Of a stretch of 64,000 nt of DNA, positions 8,685 through 17,039 are shown piece after piece. Each line of letters starts with the position of its first letter. Position 1 is the stretch's first letter. The notes under the pieces were generated by a model. The model did no database searches and was not told the origin of the DNA. It saw only the letters and a list, made by a program, of their open reading frames with translations. The position numbers were made by a program, and so were the translations under genes. This stretch comes from JBJXGV01 sp046160485 (GTDB lineage: Bacteria > Orphanbacterota > Orphanbacteria > JBJXGV01). The stretch lies in assembly GCA_046160485.1 (NCBI GenBank), contig JBJXGV010000020.1, positions 1-64,000 of the forward strand. The letters run 5' to 3'.

Positions 8685-9554
8685 ATGCCGCGAATCGTCC
8701 GATGCGGGCTCATTCAGGCGCGCAACGCGCTTCCCACCGAACACGAGATCGCCGACATCCAGCGCGCGATGGTCGACAAACACGTCCCCCTCATCGAGGA
8801 AGCCGCGAAGAAGGGGACGCAGATCCTCTGCCTCCAAGAGATCTTCAACGGTCCCTACTTTTGCGCCGAGCAAGACGAGCGGTGGTACGCGGCCGTCGAG
8901 AAGGTTCCCGGCGGGCCGACGATCGGGCTTATGCAGGAGCTTGCGAAGCAGCATCGCATGGTGATCGTCGTGCCGGTGTACGAGGAGGAGATCACGGGCG
9001 TCTACTACAACACGGCCGCCGTGATCGATGCGGACGGGCGCTATCTCGGCAAGTACCGCAAGAATCACATTCCGCACTGCAATCCCGGATTTTGGGAAAA
9101 GTTCTACTTCAAGCCGGGGAATCTCGGCTATCCGGTCTTCGAGACGGCGTACGCGCGCGTCGGTGTCTACATCTGCTACGACCGGCATTTCCCGGAAGGC
9201 GCGCGGATACTCGGGCTCAACGGCGCGGAGGTTGTCTTCAATCCGTCGGCGACGGTTGCGGGGCTCTCCGAGTATCTGTGGAAGCTGGAGCAGCCCGCGC
9301 ACGCGGTCGCGAACGGCTACTACGTCGGCGCGATCAACCGCGTCGGTTGGGAAGAGCCGTGGAAGATCGGCGAGTTTTACGGCAGCTCGTACTTCGTGAA
9401 CCCGCGCGGCAAGATCATCGCGGAAGCAAGCCGCGACAAAGATGAAGTGCTCGTGGCGGACCTCGACCTCGACATGATCGCGGAGGTGCGAAAGGTGTGG
9501 CAATTCTATCGCGACCGGCGGCCGGAAACGTACGATCCGATGGTGAAGATATGA
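8685..9554 (+). CDS. Beta-ureidopropionase / nitrilase-superfamily carbamoyl amidohydrolase
   Basis: 289 residues; the ATG at 8685 has GAGGAG upstream. The nitrilase Glu-Lys-Cys triad is E52 (CLQEIFNGPYF), K126 (KYRKNHIPH) and C164 (YICYDRHFPE), typical of beta-alanine synthases that hydrolyse N-carbamoyl-beta-alanine to beta-alanine, CO2 and ammonia. It is followed without gap by a class III aminotransferase and an aldehyde dehydrogenase, which fits breakdown of uracil/thymine via beta-alanine or beta-aminoisobutyrate. No dihydropyrimidinase or dihydropyrimidine dehydrogenase is in the window. A related N-carbamoyl amidase cannot be excluded. Cytoplasmic. Confidence 0.87.
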   Translation: MPRIVRCGLIQARNALPTEHEIADIQRAMVDKHVPLIEEAAKKGTQILCLQEIFNGPYFCAEQDERWYAAVEKVPGGPTIGLMQELAKQHRMVIVVPVYEEEITGVYYNTAAVIDADGRYLGKYRKNHIPHCNPGFWEKFYFKPGNLGYPVFETAYARVGVYICYDRHFPEGARILGLNGAEVVFNPSATVAGLSEYLWKLEQPAHAVANGYYVGAINRVGWEEPWKIGEFYGSSYFVNPRGKIIAEASRDKDEVLVADLDLDMIAEVRKVWQFYRDRRPETYDPMVKI

Positions 9555-10888
9555 GCGCGCGCACCGGGGCTCCACGCGCCGCGCTTTCGACGAGCGAAAT
9601 CATCGCGAAGCACAAGCAGTTCGTCTTTCCATCGGTGACGACGTACTACCAGTCGCCGCTTGCGCTCGCGCGCGGCGAAGGCGCTTCCGTGTGGGACACT
9701 GACGGCAATCGCTATCTCGATTTCTTCGGCGGGATTCTCACGGTCAGCGTGGGGCACAGCCATCCGAAAGTGGTCGAGCGTGTGAGCGAACAGATTCGCG
9801 CGCTCACGCATACGTCGACGCTCTATATGAACGAGCCGATGGTCGCGCTCGCCGAGAAGCTCGCGTCGATCGCGCCGGGTGCGCTTTCGAAATCGTATTT
9901 CACGAACTCGGGGACCGAGGCGGACGAAACCGCCGTGACGCTGGCGCGGCATTTCACGGGCCGCCAGGAAGTCATCGCGCTGCGGCATGCGTACAGCGGC
10001 CGCTCGAATATGGCGATGACGCTCACCGCGCACGCAAGCTGGCGCTCGAGCGCGATTCACGATCCCGAGATTCGTCACTCCGCGAATGCGTATTGCTATC
10101 GCTGCGCGTTCGAGAAGACGTATCCGGACTGCAACACGCTTTGCGCGCGCGACCTCGAATCGGTGATCCAGACGCAGACATCGGGGCAGATCGCGGCGGT
10201 GATCGTCGAGCCGATTCAAGGCGTGGGCGGTTTCGTCACGCCGCCGCCCGAGTATTTCCCCGAGATCGCGCGGATCGCGCGCAAGTACGGCGGGCTCGTG
10301 ATCGCGGACGAAGTGCAGACGGGCTTCGGGCGCACGGGCGGGAAGTGGTTCGGCATCGAGCAGTGGGGCGTCGAGCCTGAGATCATGACCGCGGCGAAGG
10401 GAATCGCAAACGGAGTTCCGATGGGCGCGACGATCGCGCGCGCCGACGTCGCCGACGCGTTCAAGGGGTTGACGATTTCGACGTTCGGCGGCAATCCGGT
10501 TTCGTGCGCGGCGGCGCTTGCGACGATCGAGGTGATCGAAGAGGAGCGGCTGCTCGAGAACGCACGCGTGCAGGGTGCGCGGCTGCGCGCCGGGCTCGAG
10601 GCGATCGCGAAGTCGAGCCCGTTCGTCGGCGAAGTGCGCGGGATGGGGCTCATGGTCGGCGTCGAGATTGTTTCGCCGACGGGGGCGCCGAGCGCGATCG
10701 GCGCGCGTCCGCCCTCCGCCCCGCACGTCGGGCGCCTTTTCGAGGAGACGCGCCGGCGCGGGCTCTTGATCGGCAAGGGCGGCTTCTACGGCAACGTGCT
10801 GCGCATCACGCCGGCGCTCAACATCACATCCGAGGAGATCGATCGCGGGCTCGCCATTCTCGGCGATGCGTTCGCGACGTTGAACTAG
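9551..10888 (+). CDS. Class III PLP aminotransferase (beta-alanine/alanine-glyoxylate type)
   Basis: 445 residues; the ATG overlaps the upstream TGA (ATGA). The PLP lysine is K283 (TAAKGIANG), preceded by the IADEVQTGFGRTG aspartate motif, and substrate-side elements (GGILTVSVGHSHP, TNSGTEADETA) are complete. It probably transfers the amino group of beta-alanine or beta-aminoisobutyrate to pyruvate, giving malonate or methylmalonate semialdehyde for the dehydrogenase at 10904. A four-cysteine cluster C182-C185-C194-C198 sits mid-protein as in AGXT2-like members. Substrate assignment is from context. Confidence 0.87.
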   Translation: MSARTGAPRAALSTSEIIAKHKQFVFPSVTTYYQSPLALARGEGASVWDTDGNRYLDFFGGILTVSVGHSHPKVVERVSEQIRALTHTSTLYMNEPMVALAEKLASIAPGALSKSYFTNSGTEADETAVTLARHFTGRQEVIALRHAYSGRSNMAMTLTAHASWRSSAIHDPEIRHSANAYCYRCAFEKTYPDCNTLCARDLESVIQTQTSGQIAAVIVEPIQGVGGFVTPPPEYFPEIARIARKYGGLVIADEVQTGFGRTGGKWFGIEQWGVEPEIMTAAKGIANGVPMGATIARADVADAFKGLTISTFGGNPVSCAAALATIEVIEEERLLENARVQGARLRAGLEAIAKSSPFVGEVRGMGLMVGVEIVSPTGAPSAIGARPPSAPHVGRLFEETRRRGLLIGKGGFYGNVLRITPALNITSEEIDRGLAILGDAFATLN

Positions 10889-10903
10889 CAAAGGAGACGA
10901 GCA

Positions 10904-12424
10904 ATGTCAGCCACGACACGGCCCGCGGAAACGGCGGCCACAGCGGTGCGCACGTACAAGAACTTGATCGACGGGAAGTGGGTCGCGTCGACGGCGACCG
11001 CAAAGGTCGCGAACCGGAATCCGGCGAACACGGACGACGTGATCGGCTACGCGCCGAACTCGACGATCGAAGAGGCGCGCGCGGCAGTCACGGCGGCGGA
11101 GCGGGCGCTCCCCGCGTGGCGCGCGGTGCCGGCGCCGCGGCGCGGGCGCATCCTCTTCGATGCGTGGAAGATCATGGAGCGCCGCGCCGACGAACTCGCG
11201 CGCGCGCTGACGCGCGAAGAGGGAAAGATTCTCTCCGAGTCGCGCGGCGAGGTGCAGAAGGCCCTGAACGTGGCGGAGTACATCGCGGGCGAAGGGCGGC
11301 GGCTCAACGGCGAGACGACGAGTTCGGAGTTGCCGAGCACGTTCGCGTACACGGTGCGCGTCCCGCTCGGCGTCGTGTCGCTGATCACGCCGTGGAATTT
11401 TCCGGTCGCGATTCCAGTTTGGAAGGCGTTCCCGGCGCTCGTTGCGGGGAACACGCTCGTATGGAAGCCCGCGTCGAACACGCCGGAGACGGCGACGATT
11501 CTCGCGGAGATCTTGCAAGAGGCGGGGCTTCCGGCCGGCGTATTGAACATGGTTCTCGGCTCGGGGAGCACGGTCGGCGTCGAGTTCACGACGAACCCCG
11601 CGATTCGCGCCGTGTCGTTCACCGGCTCGAACGAAGTCGGTGGCGCGCTCTACGTGAGCGCTGCCGGCGGCGGGCGCAAGGTTCAGTGCGAGATGGGCGG
11701 CAAGAATCCGATCGTTATTCTCGAGGACGCGGACCTCGCGCTCGCGATCGACGCGACGGCGCAGGGCGCGTTCGGTTCCACCGGACAGCGGTGCACCGCG
11801 ACTTCGCGCGCTATCGTGATGGAATCGATCGCGGACAAATTCGTCGAGGGCGTCGTCGCGCGCGCGAAGGCGTTGCGCGTCGGCGACGGGATGCTCGACG
11901 GAATCGACATGGGCCCGTCGGTGGACGAGGCGCAGATGAACACGGTGCTCAGCTACCTCGACGTCGCGAAGGGCGAAGGGCTCAAGGCGCTCTGCGGCGG
12001 CGCGCGCATGACGGACGGCGCGTTCGCGAAGGGTTACTTCGTCGCGCCGACCGTGTACGACCACGTAAGGCCCGCGATGCGAATCGCCCACGAAGAAGTC
12101 TTCGGCCCCGTTCTCTCCGTGATCCGCGTGAAGAGTTTCGAGGAGGCGCTTGCCGCGGCCAACGACTGCCGCTACGGCTTGAGCTCGTCGATCTACTCGC
12201 ACGATTCGAATCGCATCTTCAAGTTCATCGACGCGATCGAGACGGGCATCACGCACGTCAACTCGCCGACGATGGGCGGCGAGGCGCATCTGCCGTTCGG
12301 CGGAACGAAATCGACCGGCGTCGGACAGCGCGAGATGGGGAGCACGGCGATCGACTTCTACACCGAGTGGAAGACCGTCTACATCGACTACACCGGCCAG
12401 AAGCGCGACACGAAGATGTACTAG
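10904..12424 (+). CDS. NAD(P)-dependent aldehyde dehydrogenase
   Basis: 506 residues, 15 nt after the aminotransferase with AAAGGAG upstream of the ATG. ALDH catalytic residues are N165 (TPWN), E263 (CEMGGKNP) and C297 (GQRCTATS). The order of genes suggests malonate/methylmalonate-semialdehyde oxidation. However, EMGGKNP with glutamate is typical of non-CoA ALDHs (for example 2-oxoglutarate-semialdehyde type), whereas CoA-dependent MmsA enzymes usually lack that glutamate. I would therefore expect a free-acid product or a different semialdehyde. It has no microcompartment-type N-terminal peptide. Confidence 0.85.
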   Translation: MSATTRPAETAATAVRTYKNLIDGKWVASTATAKVANRNPANTDDVIGYAPNSTIEEARAAVTAAERALPAWRAVPAPRRGRILFDAWKIMERRADELARALTREEGKILSESRGEVQKALNVAEYIAGEGRRLNGETTSSELPSTFAYTVRVPLGVVSLITPWNFPVAIPVWKAFPALVAGNTLVWKPASNTPETATILAEILQEAGLPAGVLNMVLGSGSTVGVEFTTNPAIRAVSFTGSNEVGGALYVSAAGGGRKVQCEMGGKNPIVILEDADLALAIDATAQGAFGSTGQRCTATSRAIVMESIADKFVEGVVARAKALRVGDGMLDGIDMGPSVDEAQMNTVLSYLDVAKGEGLKALCGGARMTDGAFAKGYFVAPTVYDHVRPAMRIAHEEVFGPVLSVIRVKSFEEALAAANDCRYGLSSSIYSHDSNRIFKFIDAIETGITHVNSPTMGGEAHLPFGGTKSTGVGQREMGSTAIDFYTEWKTVYIDYTGQKRDTKMY

Positions 12425-12483
12425 CTCGCGCACTGCGCGACGCGAGATCGCCTGCCGTTCAAATTCAAAGCCGAGGAGAAATC

Positions 12484-15426
12484 ATGACGTTGATTCTGCG
12501 ACGCGCGGTTCCGATTGCCGTGTTTTCTGGCCTCCTCTCGATAATTGGCTGTGGCGGCGGTGACGACGATGGTCCGGCGGGACCGGGTCCGACGCCCGTC
12601 GCGACGTCGATTGCAATTTCGTCCGGCGACAATCAGACGGCGCTCATCGGCACGGCCGTCGCGATCGCGCCGGCGGTCATCGTGCGCGATCAGAACGGCG
12701 CGGCGTTCGCGGGGGCGGTCGTAACGTTCACGGTCGAGACGGGTGGCGGGAGCGTTGCCGGCGCGACCGACACGACGGACGCGAGCGGCATTGCGCGCGC
12801 CGGGAGCTGGACGCTCGGCACCGCGGCGGGATCGAACACATTGCTCGCGGCGTCGGCGGGGCTCACGGGGAGTCCCGTCCGTTTCATCGCGACCGCGTCG
12901 ACGGCGACGCCTGTTGCGACGACGATCGCGCTTTCCGCGGGGAACAATCAAAGCGCCCCGTCGGGCACGCCCGTCGCGGTCGCGCCGGCGGTGATCGTGC
13001 GCGATCAGTTCGGCGCGCCGTTCCCGGGCGCGATCGTGACGTTCGCGGTCGCGACGGGCGGCGGGAGCGTCGCCGGCGCGATCGACACGACCGACGCGAG
13101 CGGCATCGCGCGCGCCGGCAGTTGGACGCTCGGCCCAGCGGCGGGTGCGAACACGCTCACGGCGACGGCCCCCGGTCTCGCTGGAAGCCCCGTTCTATTC
13201 AGCGCGACCGCGACCGCGGTTGCGCCTGTCGCGACGACGATCGCGCTCTCGGAGGGCAACAATCAAAGCGCCGCCGTCAACGCGGCGGTTGCGATCGCGC
13301 CAGCGGTGATCGTGCGTGATCAATTCGGCGCGGCGATCGGCGGCACGATCGTCACGTTCTCGATCGAATCGGGCGGCGGAAGCGTCGTCGGCGCGACCGA
13401 CACGACGGACGTGAACGGCATCGCGCGCGTCGGAAGCTGGACGCTCGGTGCGACGGCGGGCGCGAACACGCTCCTCGCGACCGCGGCGGCGCTCAGCGGA
13501 AGTCCCGTCCGCTTCACCGCGACGGCGACATCGCTTCTTCCGAACTGGACGATCATGGTCTACCTCGCGGCGGACAACAATCTCACGCTCGCGGGCGTCG
13601 GCGACATCGACGAGATGGAAGCGGCGGGCGCGGACCCGCGCGTGAAGGTCGTCGTTCAGGCGGAGTTCAGTCCGCAGCAACTTGCGCTCGTCGATGCGAC
13701 CGCGGCCGACATCAACCGGCCGAACTTCAACACGTTTCGCTACGAAGTCGCGGGGCAGCTTCCGAACGTGAGCGGTCCGAATGGCGCGGCCGAGGATATC
13801 GGCAATCGCAACATGACGGACCCGAACGACCTGATCGATTTCGTCGAGTGGGCGAAGACCAACCACCCGGCCGAACACTACGCGCTCGTGCTCTGGAATC
13901 ACGGCGGCGGCTACACCGGCCTTCTGCAAGATGTCACGACGGCTGGCAACGACCTCATGTCGGTCGATCAACTTCGCACGGCGCTCCAAGGCACGGGCCC
14001 GATCGATTTCATCGACTTCGACATGTGCCTCATGGGCGCGTACGAAACGCTCGTCACGATCGACGGCTTCGCGGATTTCGTTGCGTTCGCGGAAGAGGTT
14101 GTGCCCGGCGAGGGAAATCCGTACACCGAGATCATCGACGCGATCCAGGCGAATCCCACGGCGGACGCACGCACCGTCGCGCAGATTTTTGTCGAGGAAT
14201 TCCACACGTCGTTCATCGGAAATCAGGCGTCGACGACGAAGTCGGCCTACGATCTCGCGGGCTTCGCCGCTTTCGAGACGAAACTCGACGCGCTCGCGAT
14301 GTCGCTGCGCGCGAATCTCCCCGCGCTTGAGACGGCGATCGCCACCGCCGCCGCCTCGGCGCAGGCGTTCGAGTTCCCGCAACTCAAAGACTGCGTCGAC
14401 TTCTTGCAGCGTTTGCGCGCCGAGGTGACGGATCCGACGATCGACGCGCAGATCGACGAGGTCATCGCGGAGGCGACCGGGAGTTTTCGCGTCGCGAACC
14501 GCGCACGTACAGGCGACGGACGCGCGGTCGGCGGCGGCGCGGCGAGCATGGACGGAGCGAACGGGCTGACGGTGCTGATGCCGAGCGGTGGCGCGAGCGA
14601 CCGGCTCGCCGACATGGGACCCGGCAGTTTCGCGGAGTACGCGCAGCGCTACGCCGGCACGGAGTGGACGCTCTTTCTCACGGACTGGCTGCTCGGCGGC
14701 TCGAGCAGCGCCAACGTTGACCAAGGCTCGCTTCAATTCGAGATGTATCTCGTTTGGCAATCGGGAGCCGTGGAAGCGGGCGCCGATGTCGATCTCTGGG
14801 TCTTCGAACCGAACGGCAATCTCTTTATTCCCTACGTCGGAACTGTGACGCCGAACGGGGTTCTCACGAACGACTCCTACGACGACGACACCTACTACGA
14901 AGGCTACTTCACGAACCGCTTCATCGAGGCCGGCACTTATCTTTTCTTCGCGAACCTCTACACAGATCCGTTGGACTTCCGCCCGCTGTACGACGTGATC
15001 TACCGCAACGGGCAGGCAAGCGAGTTTACGGCGCTCTACGATCCGGACTTTCCGGAACTCTCGTTGCTCTCGTCATGGCTGGATGACCCGACGCCGACTC
15101 CCGAGGAGATCGAGGCGGGCGCTTACACGGATCTGCATCTCGCCGCGACGCTTTCGGACGTTGGCGGCGAGGCGCGGGGAGCGCGCAGCGCGCGCGCGAT
15201 CGCCGCGAAGAGCGACCCCGGCGCGTCGCTCGCATCGAGCGCCGCGCTTCGGCGGCTAACGCCCGCGCAGCTTGATGTCGCGCGCGGCGCTCAAAAGGAA
15301 ATCGCGCGAAAGCGCGCGGAGTCGGCGGCACAGCGCGCGGATGCGCAAGCCGCGTTCGTTGAAGGCGCGGCGCGCGGACTTCGCGGTGCGAAGAGCGCGA
15401 TCGATCGCGCGCCGGTGATGCGATGA
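12484..15426 (+). CDS. Clostripain-like (C11) peptidase lipoprotein with three Ig-like repeats
   Basis: 980 residues from an ATG with GAGGAG upstream. The N-terminus is a lipoprotein signal (SGLLSIIG then Cys23), followed by an acidic/Pro-Gly linker, three near-identical 105-residue Ig-like (Big_1-type) domains (residues about 37-351) and a C11 cysteine-peptidase domain opening with WTIMVYLAADNN. Likely catalytic residues are H473 (LWNHGGGY) and C515 (DFDMCLMGAYE). A beta-rich region (about 750-860) and a charged Ala/Arg-rich tail follow. Expected location: outer membrane or periplasm. Clostripain relatives cut after Arg/Lys; target unknown. The next gene overlaps its stop. Confidence 0.85.
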   Translation: MTLILRRAVPIAVFSGLLSIIGCGGGDDDGPAGPGPTPVATSIAISSGDNQTALIGTAVAIAPAVIVRDQNGAAFAGAVVTFTVETGGGSVAGATDTTDASGIARAGSWTLGTAAGSNTLLAASAGLTGSPVRFIATASTATPVATTIALSAGNNQSAPSGTPVAVAPAVIVRDQFGAPFPGAIVTFAVATGGGSVAGAIDTTDASGIARAGSWTLGPAAGANTLTATAPGLAGSPVLFSATATAVAPVATTIALSEGNNQSAAVNAAVAIAPAVIVRDQFGAAIGGTIVTFSIESGGGSVVGATDTTDVNGIARVGSWTLGATAGANTLLATAAALSGSPVRFTATATSLLPNWTIMVYLAADNNLTLAGVGDIDEMEAAGADPRVKVVVQAEFSPQQLALVDATAADINRPNFNTFRYEVAGQLPNVSGPNGAAEDIGNRNMTDPNDLIDFVEWAKTNHPAEHYALVLWNHGGGYTGLLQDVTTAGNDLMSVDQLRTALQGTGPIDFIDFDMCLMGAYETLVTIDGFADFVAFAEEVVPGEGNPYTEIIDAIQANPTADARTVAQIFVEEFHTSFIGNQASTTKSAYDLAGFAAFETKLDALAMSLRANLPALETAIATAAASAQAFEFPQLKDCVDFLQRLRAEVTDPTIDAQIDEVIAEATGSFRVANRARTGDGRAVGGGAASMDGANGLTVLMPSGGASDRLADMGPGSFAEYAQRYAGTEWTLFLTDWLLGGSSSANVDQGSLQFEMYLVWQSGAVEAGADVDLWVFEPNGNLFIPYVGTVTPNGVLTNDSYDDDTYYEGYFTNRFIEAGTYLFFANLYTDPLDFRPLYDVIYRNGQASEFTALYDPDFPELSLLSSWLDDPTPTPEEIEAGAYTDLHLAATLSDVGGEARGARSARAIAAKSDPGASLASSAALRRLTPAQLDVARGAQKEIARKRAESAAQRADAQAAFVEGAARGLRGAKSAIDRAPVMR
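12592..13536. repeat. Three 315-bp in-frame tandem repeats coding Ig-like domains
   Basis: Units begin at 12592, 12907 and 13222, exactly 315 bp apart. Each codes VAT.IA.S.G.NQSA and ends with SP(V)RF.ATA. Strong nucleotide similarity and fixed length indicate recent duplication. Confidence 0.85.
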
Positions 15427-15911
15427 GCGGCGCACTCTCGGCGCACACACAGCGCGCGAAATCGTGGCGCGCGCTAGCAGCGATCTCGCTCCTGCTCGCG
15501 GGCGTCGCGGCGGCGAGCGGCGGGTGCGCCTCGCGCGGCGCGGAGCGCGATCCGAGCGCCGATTCGCCGCGCGATGGGACAGGCGCCGACTCGGCCGCGA
15601 TCACCGACGCGACGATCCAGGACGTGCTCGCATCGCCGACGCTTGTCGGCCGGGCCGTGCGCGTCACCGGTCACTGCTCAGGCTATCCCGCGGACGTCAT
15701 CCCCGGTTCGCCGCCGCTGACGCGCAGCGATTGGATTCTCGAGGGCGGCGGTTTCGCGATCTACGTCAGTGGCGACTACCCGCCGGGCTGTTCGCCGACG
15801 GCGCGTAGCGAAAAGCCCGTCACGATCACCGCGCGCGTCGTCGCGGACTCGGTCGAGGCTTTGGGTGGCGCGCGCACGCTGCGGCGTTATCTCGTTCGAC
15901 TCGACGGATAG
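15423..15911 (+). CDS. Small lipoprotein with OB-fold-like domain
   Basis: 162 residues. The ATG overlaps the previous TGA (ATGA), so it is probably co-translated with the C11 peptidase. A hydrophobic N-terminus ends at SGGC, a weak lipobox. The body (TIQDVLASPTLVGRAVRVTGHC, then ITARVVADSVEALGG) has the beta pattern of bacterial OB-fold proteins that read as a transport-or-binding barrel. C87 and C125 could form a disulfide. No catalytic motif. Function unknown; association with the peptidase is inferred only from overlap. Confidence 0.65.
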   Translation: MSGALSAHTQRAKSWRALAAISLLLAGVAAASGGCASRGAERDPSADSPRDGTGADSAAITDATIQDVLASPTLVGRAVRVTGHCSGYPADVIPGSPPLTRSDWILEGGGFAIYVSGDYPPGCSPTARSEKPVTITARVVADSVEALGGARTLRRYLVRLDG

Positions 15912-15961
15912 CAATTCGAGCGCGGCGGAACCTGATCGCCGCGCGCGCGGGAGCGCTGAGA

Positions 15962-16849
15962 CTACGCGACGAGTTCGGGCAGCACCGCGCGCAAGAGCCG
16001 CCCGAATCCGTCTGCGGCGCGTCGCGTCGTTTCGAGAACCTCTTCGTGCGAGAGCGGCGTGGGGGAGAGTCCCGCGGCGAGGTTCGTGACGCACGCGATC
16101 CCCAAGACGCGCAGGCCGAGCGAGCGCGCGACGATCACCTCGGGGATCGTGCTCATCGAAACCGTGTCCGCGCCGAGCCGGCGCAGCATCCGGACCTCCG
16201 CGGGCGTTTCGTACGACGGCCCCGTGACCGCGCCGGCAACGCCACGTCGCATCGAGAGCCCGAGCCGCATTCCCGCTCGCATTGCGATCTCGCTGTACTC
16301 GTCGTCGTACGGCTCGGACATGTCGACGAGGTCGCGCGCGAACGACGCGCCCGTTTCATCGTGTGCCGCGCGCGGCGGGCTTGCGGCATTGTGCGCCGCA
16401 CTCGCGCTCCCCACGAGCGGCGAAGCTCCCATCAAGTTGATCTGATCGCGCAGCACGACAAGATCGCCGGGACGAAACGAAGGGTTCGCGCCTCCCGACG
16501 CGTTCGTCACGATCAGACTTCGGACGCCGAGCCCTGCGAGAATGCGCACCGGGTACGTGACGCGTTCCATCGGATAGCCCTCGTAGTAATGAACTCGGCC
16601 CTGCATCGCGATGACATCGACGCCGCCGACGTGCCCGACCGAGCCGAGACAGAGGCGGCCGGCATGACCCGGCGCCGTCGACGCGGGGAAGTGCGGAATC
16701 TGGCTGTACGGGAGCGTCTTCAGATGATCGAGCGACTCGACGAACCCGCCGAGTCCCGAGCCGAGGATGATGCCGGCTCGCGGTTTGCCTCCGAGCTTCT
16801 TCGCGATCACGGCGAGCGATTCCTTCAGCTCGCGCTCGAGGGCTTTCAT
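15962..16849 (-). CDS. punA: Purine nucleoside phosphorylase (trimeric, inosine/guanosine type)
   Basis: 295 residues from the ATG at 16849. Family landmarks are GIILGSGLGGF (phosphate loop), the GRVHYYEGY block, IVTNASGG, the purine-site GPSYETPAE and STIPEV, and the C-terminal VTNLAAG. An Ala-rich insertion of about 15 residues (after LMGASPLVG) is longer than usual. It cleaves purine (deoxy)ribonucleosides to base and (deoxy)ribose-1-phosphate and would feed the deoxyribose pathway of 35927-38320. There is no Shine-Dalgarno; a promoter ends 6 nt before the ATG, suggesting a leaderless mRNA. Confidence 0.9.
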   Translation of the reverse strand: MKALERELKESLAVIAKKLGGKPRAGIILGSGLGGFVESLDHLKTLPYSQIPHFPASTAPGHAGRLCLGSVGHVGGVDVIAMQGRVHYYEGYPMERVTYPVRILAGLGVRSLIVTNASGGANPSFRPGDLVVLRDQINLMGASPLVGSASAAHNAASPPRAAHDETGASFARDLVDMSEPYDDEYSEIAMRAGMRLGLSMRRGVAGAVTGPSYETPAEVRMLRRLGADTVSMSTIPEVIVARSLGLRVLGIACVTNLAAGLSPTPLSHEEVLETTRRAADGFGRLLRAVLPELVA

Positions 16850-16855
16850 AGAGGC

Positions 16856-16885
16856 ACGGTAGCACCCGTTTCGCGCGAGTGTCAA
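16856..16885 (-). promoter_or_regulatory. Promoter of purine nucleoside phosphorylase, leaderless arrangement
   Basis: Minus strand TTGACA (16885-16880), an 18-nt spacer and TACCGT (16861-16856), then only GCCTCT before the ATG at 16849. Confidence 0.5.
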
Positions 16886-17039
16886 CGCACGGCGCGGCGC
16901 GGTGCGTCGCGCTTGCGATCGCAGCGCCCGCGCGGTCGGGTTCAAATCGCTTGCGCCGCCGCGAAACGCTCTGATAGAGTGCGCGCCGTCGGGCCTTTGC
17001 GAAACCATCCACGGCGCGCGCATCGCGCGAGAAGCACGG

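Noticed and set aside
6999..9575. 858-residue minus-strand open frame
   Set aside because: Overlaps two genes with clear family motifs on other frames and shows only Arg/Ala-biased shadow sequence.
10904..12424. Acylating aldehyde dehydrogenase for the proposed microcompartment
   Set aside because: It has ordinary ALDH residues (E263, C297) and no encapsulation-like N-terminal helix, and it belongs to the beta-alanine operon.
10504..12483. Long open frame upstream of the C11 peptidase start, apparently extending it by 660 residues
   Set aside because: The added sequence is Arg/Gly-rich shadow of the aminotransferase and dehydrogenase genes. The real start at 12484 has a ribosome site and a lipoprotein signal.
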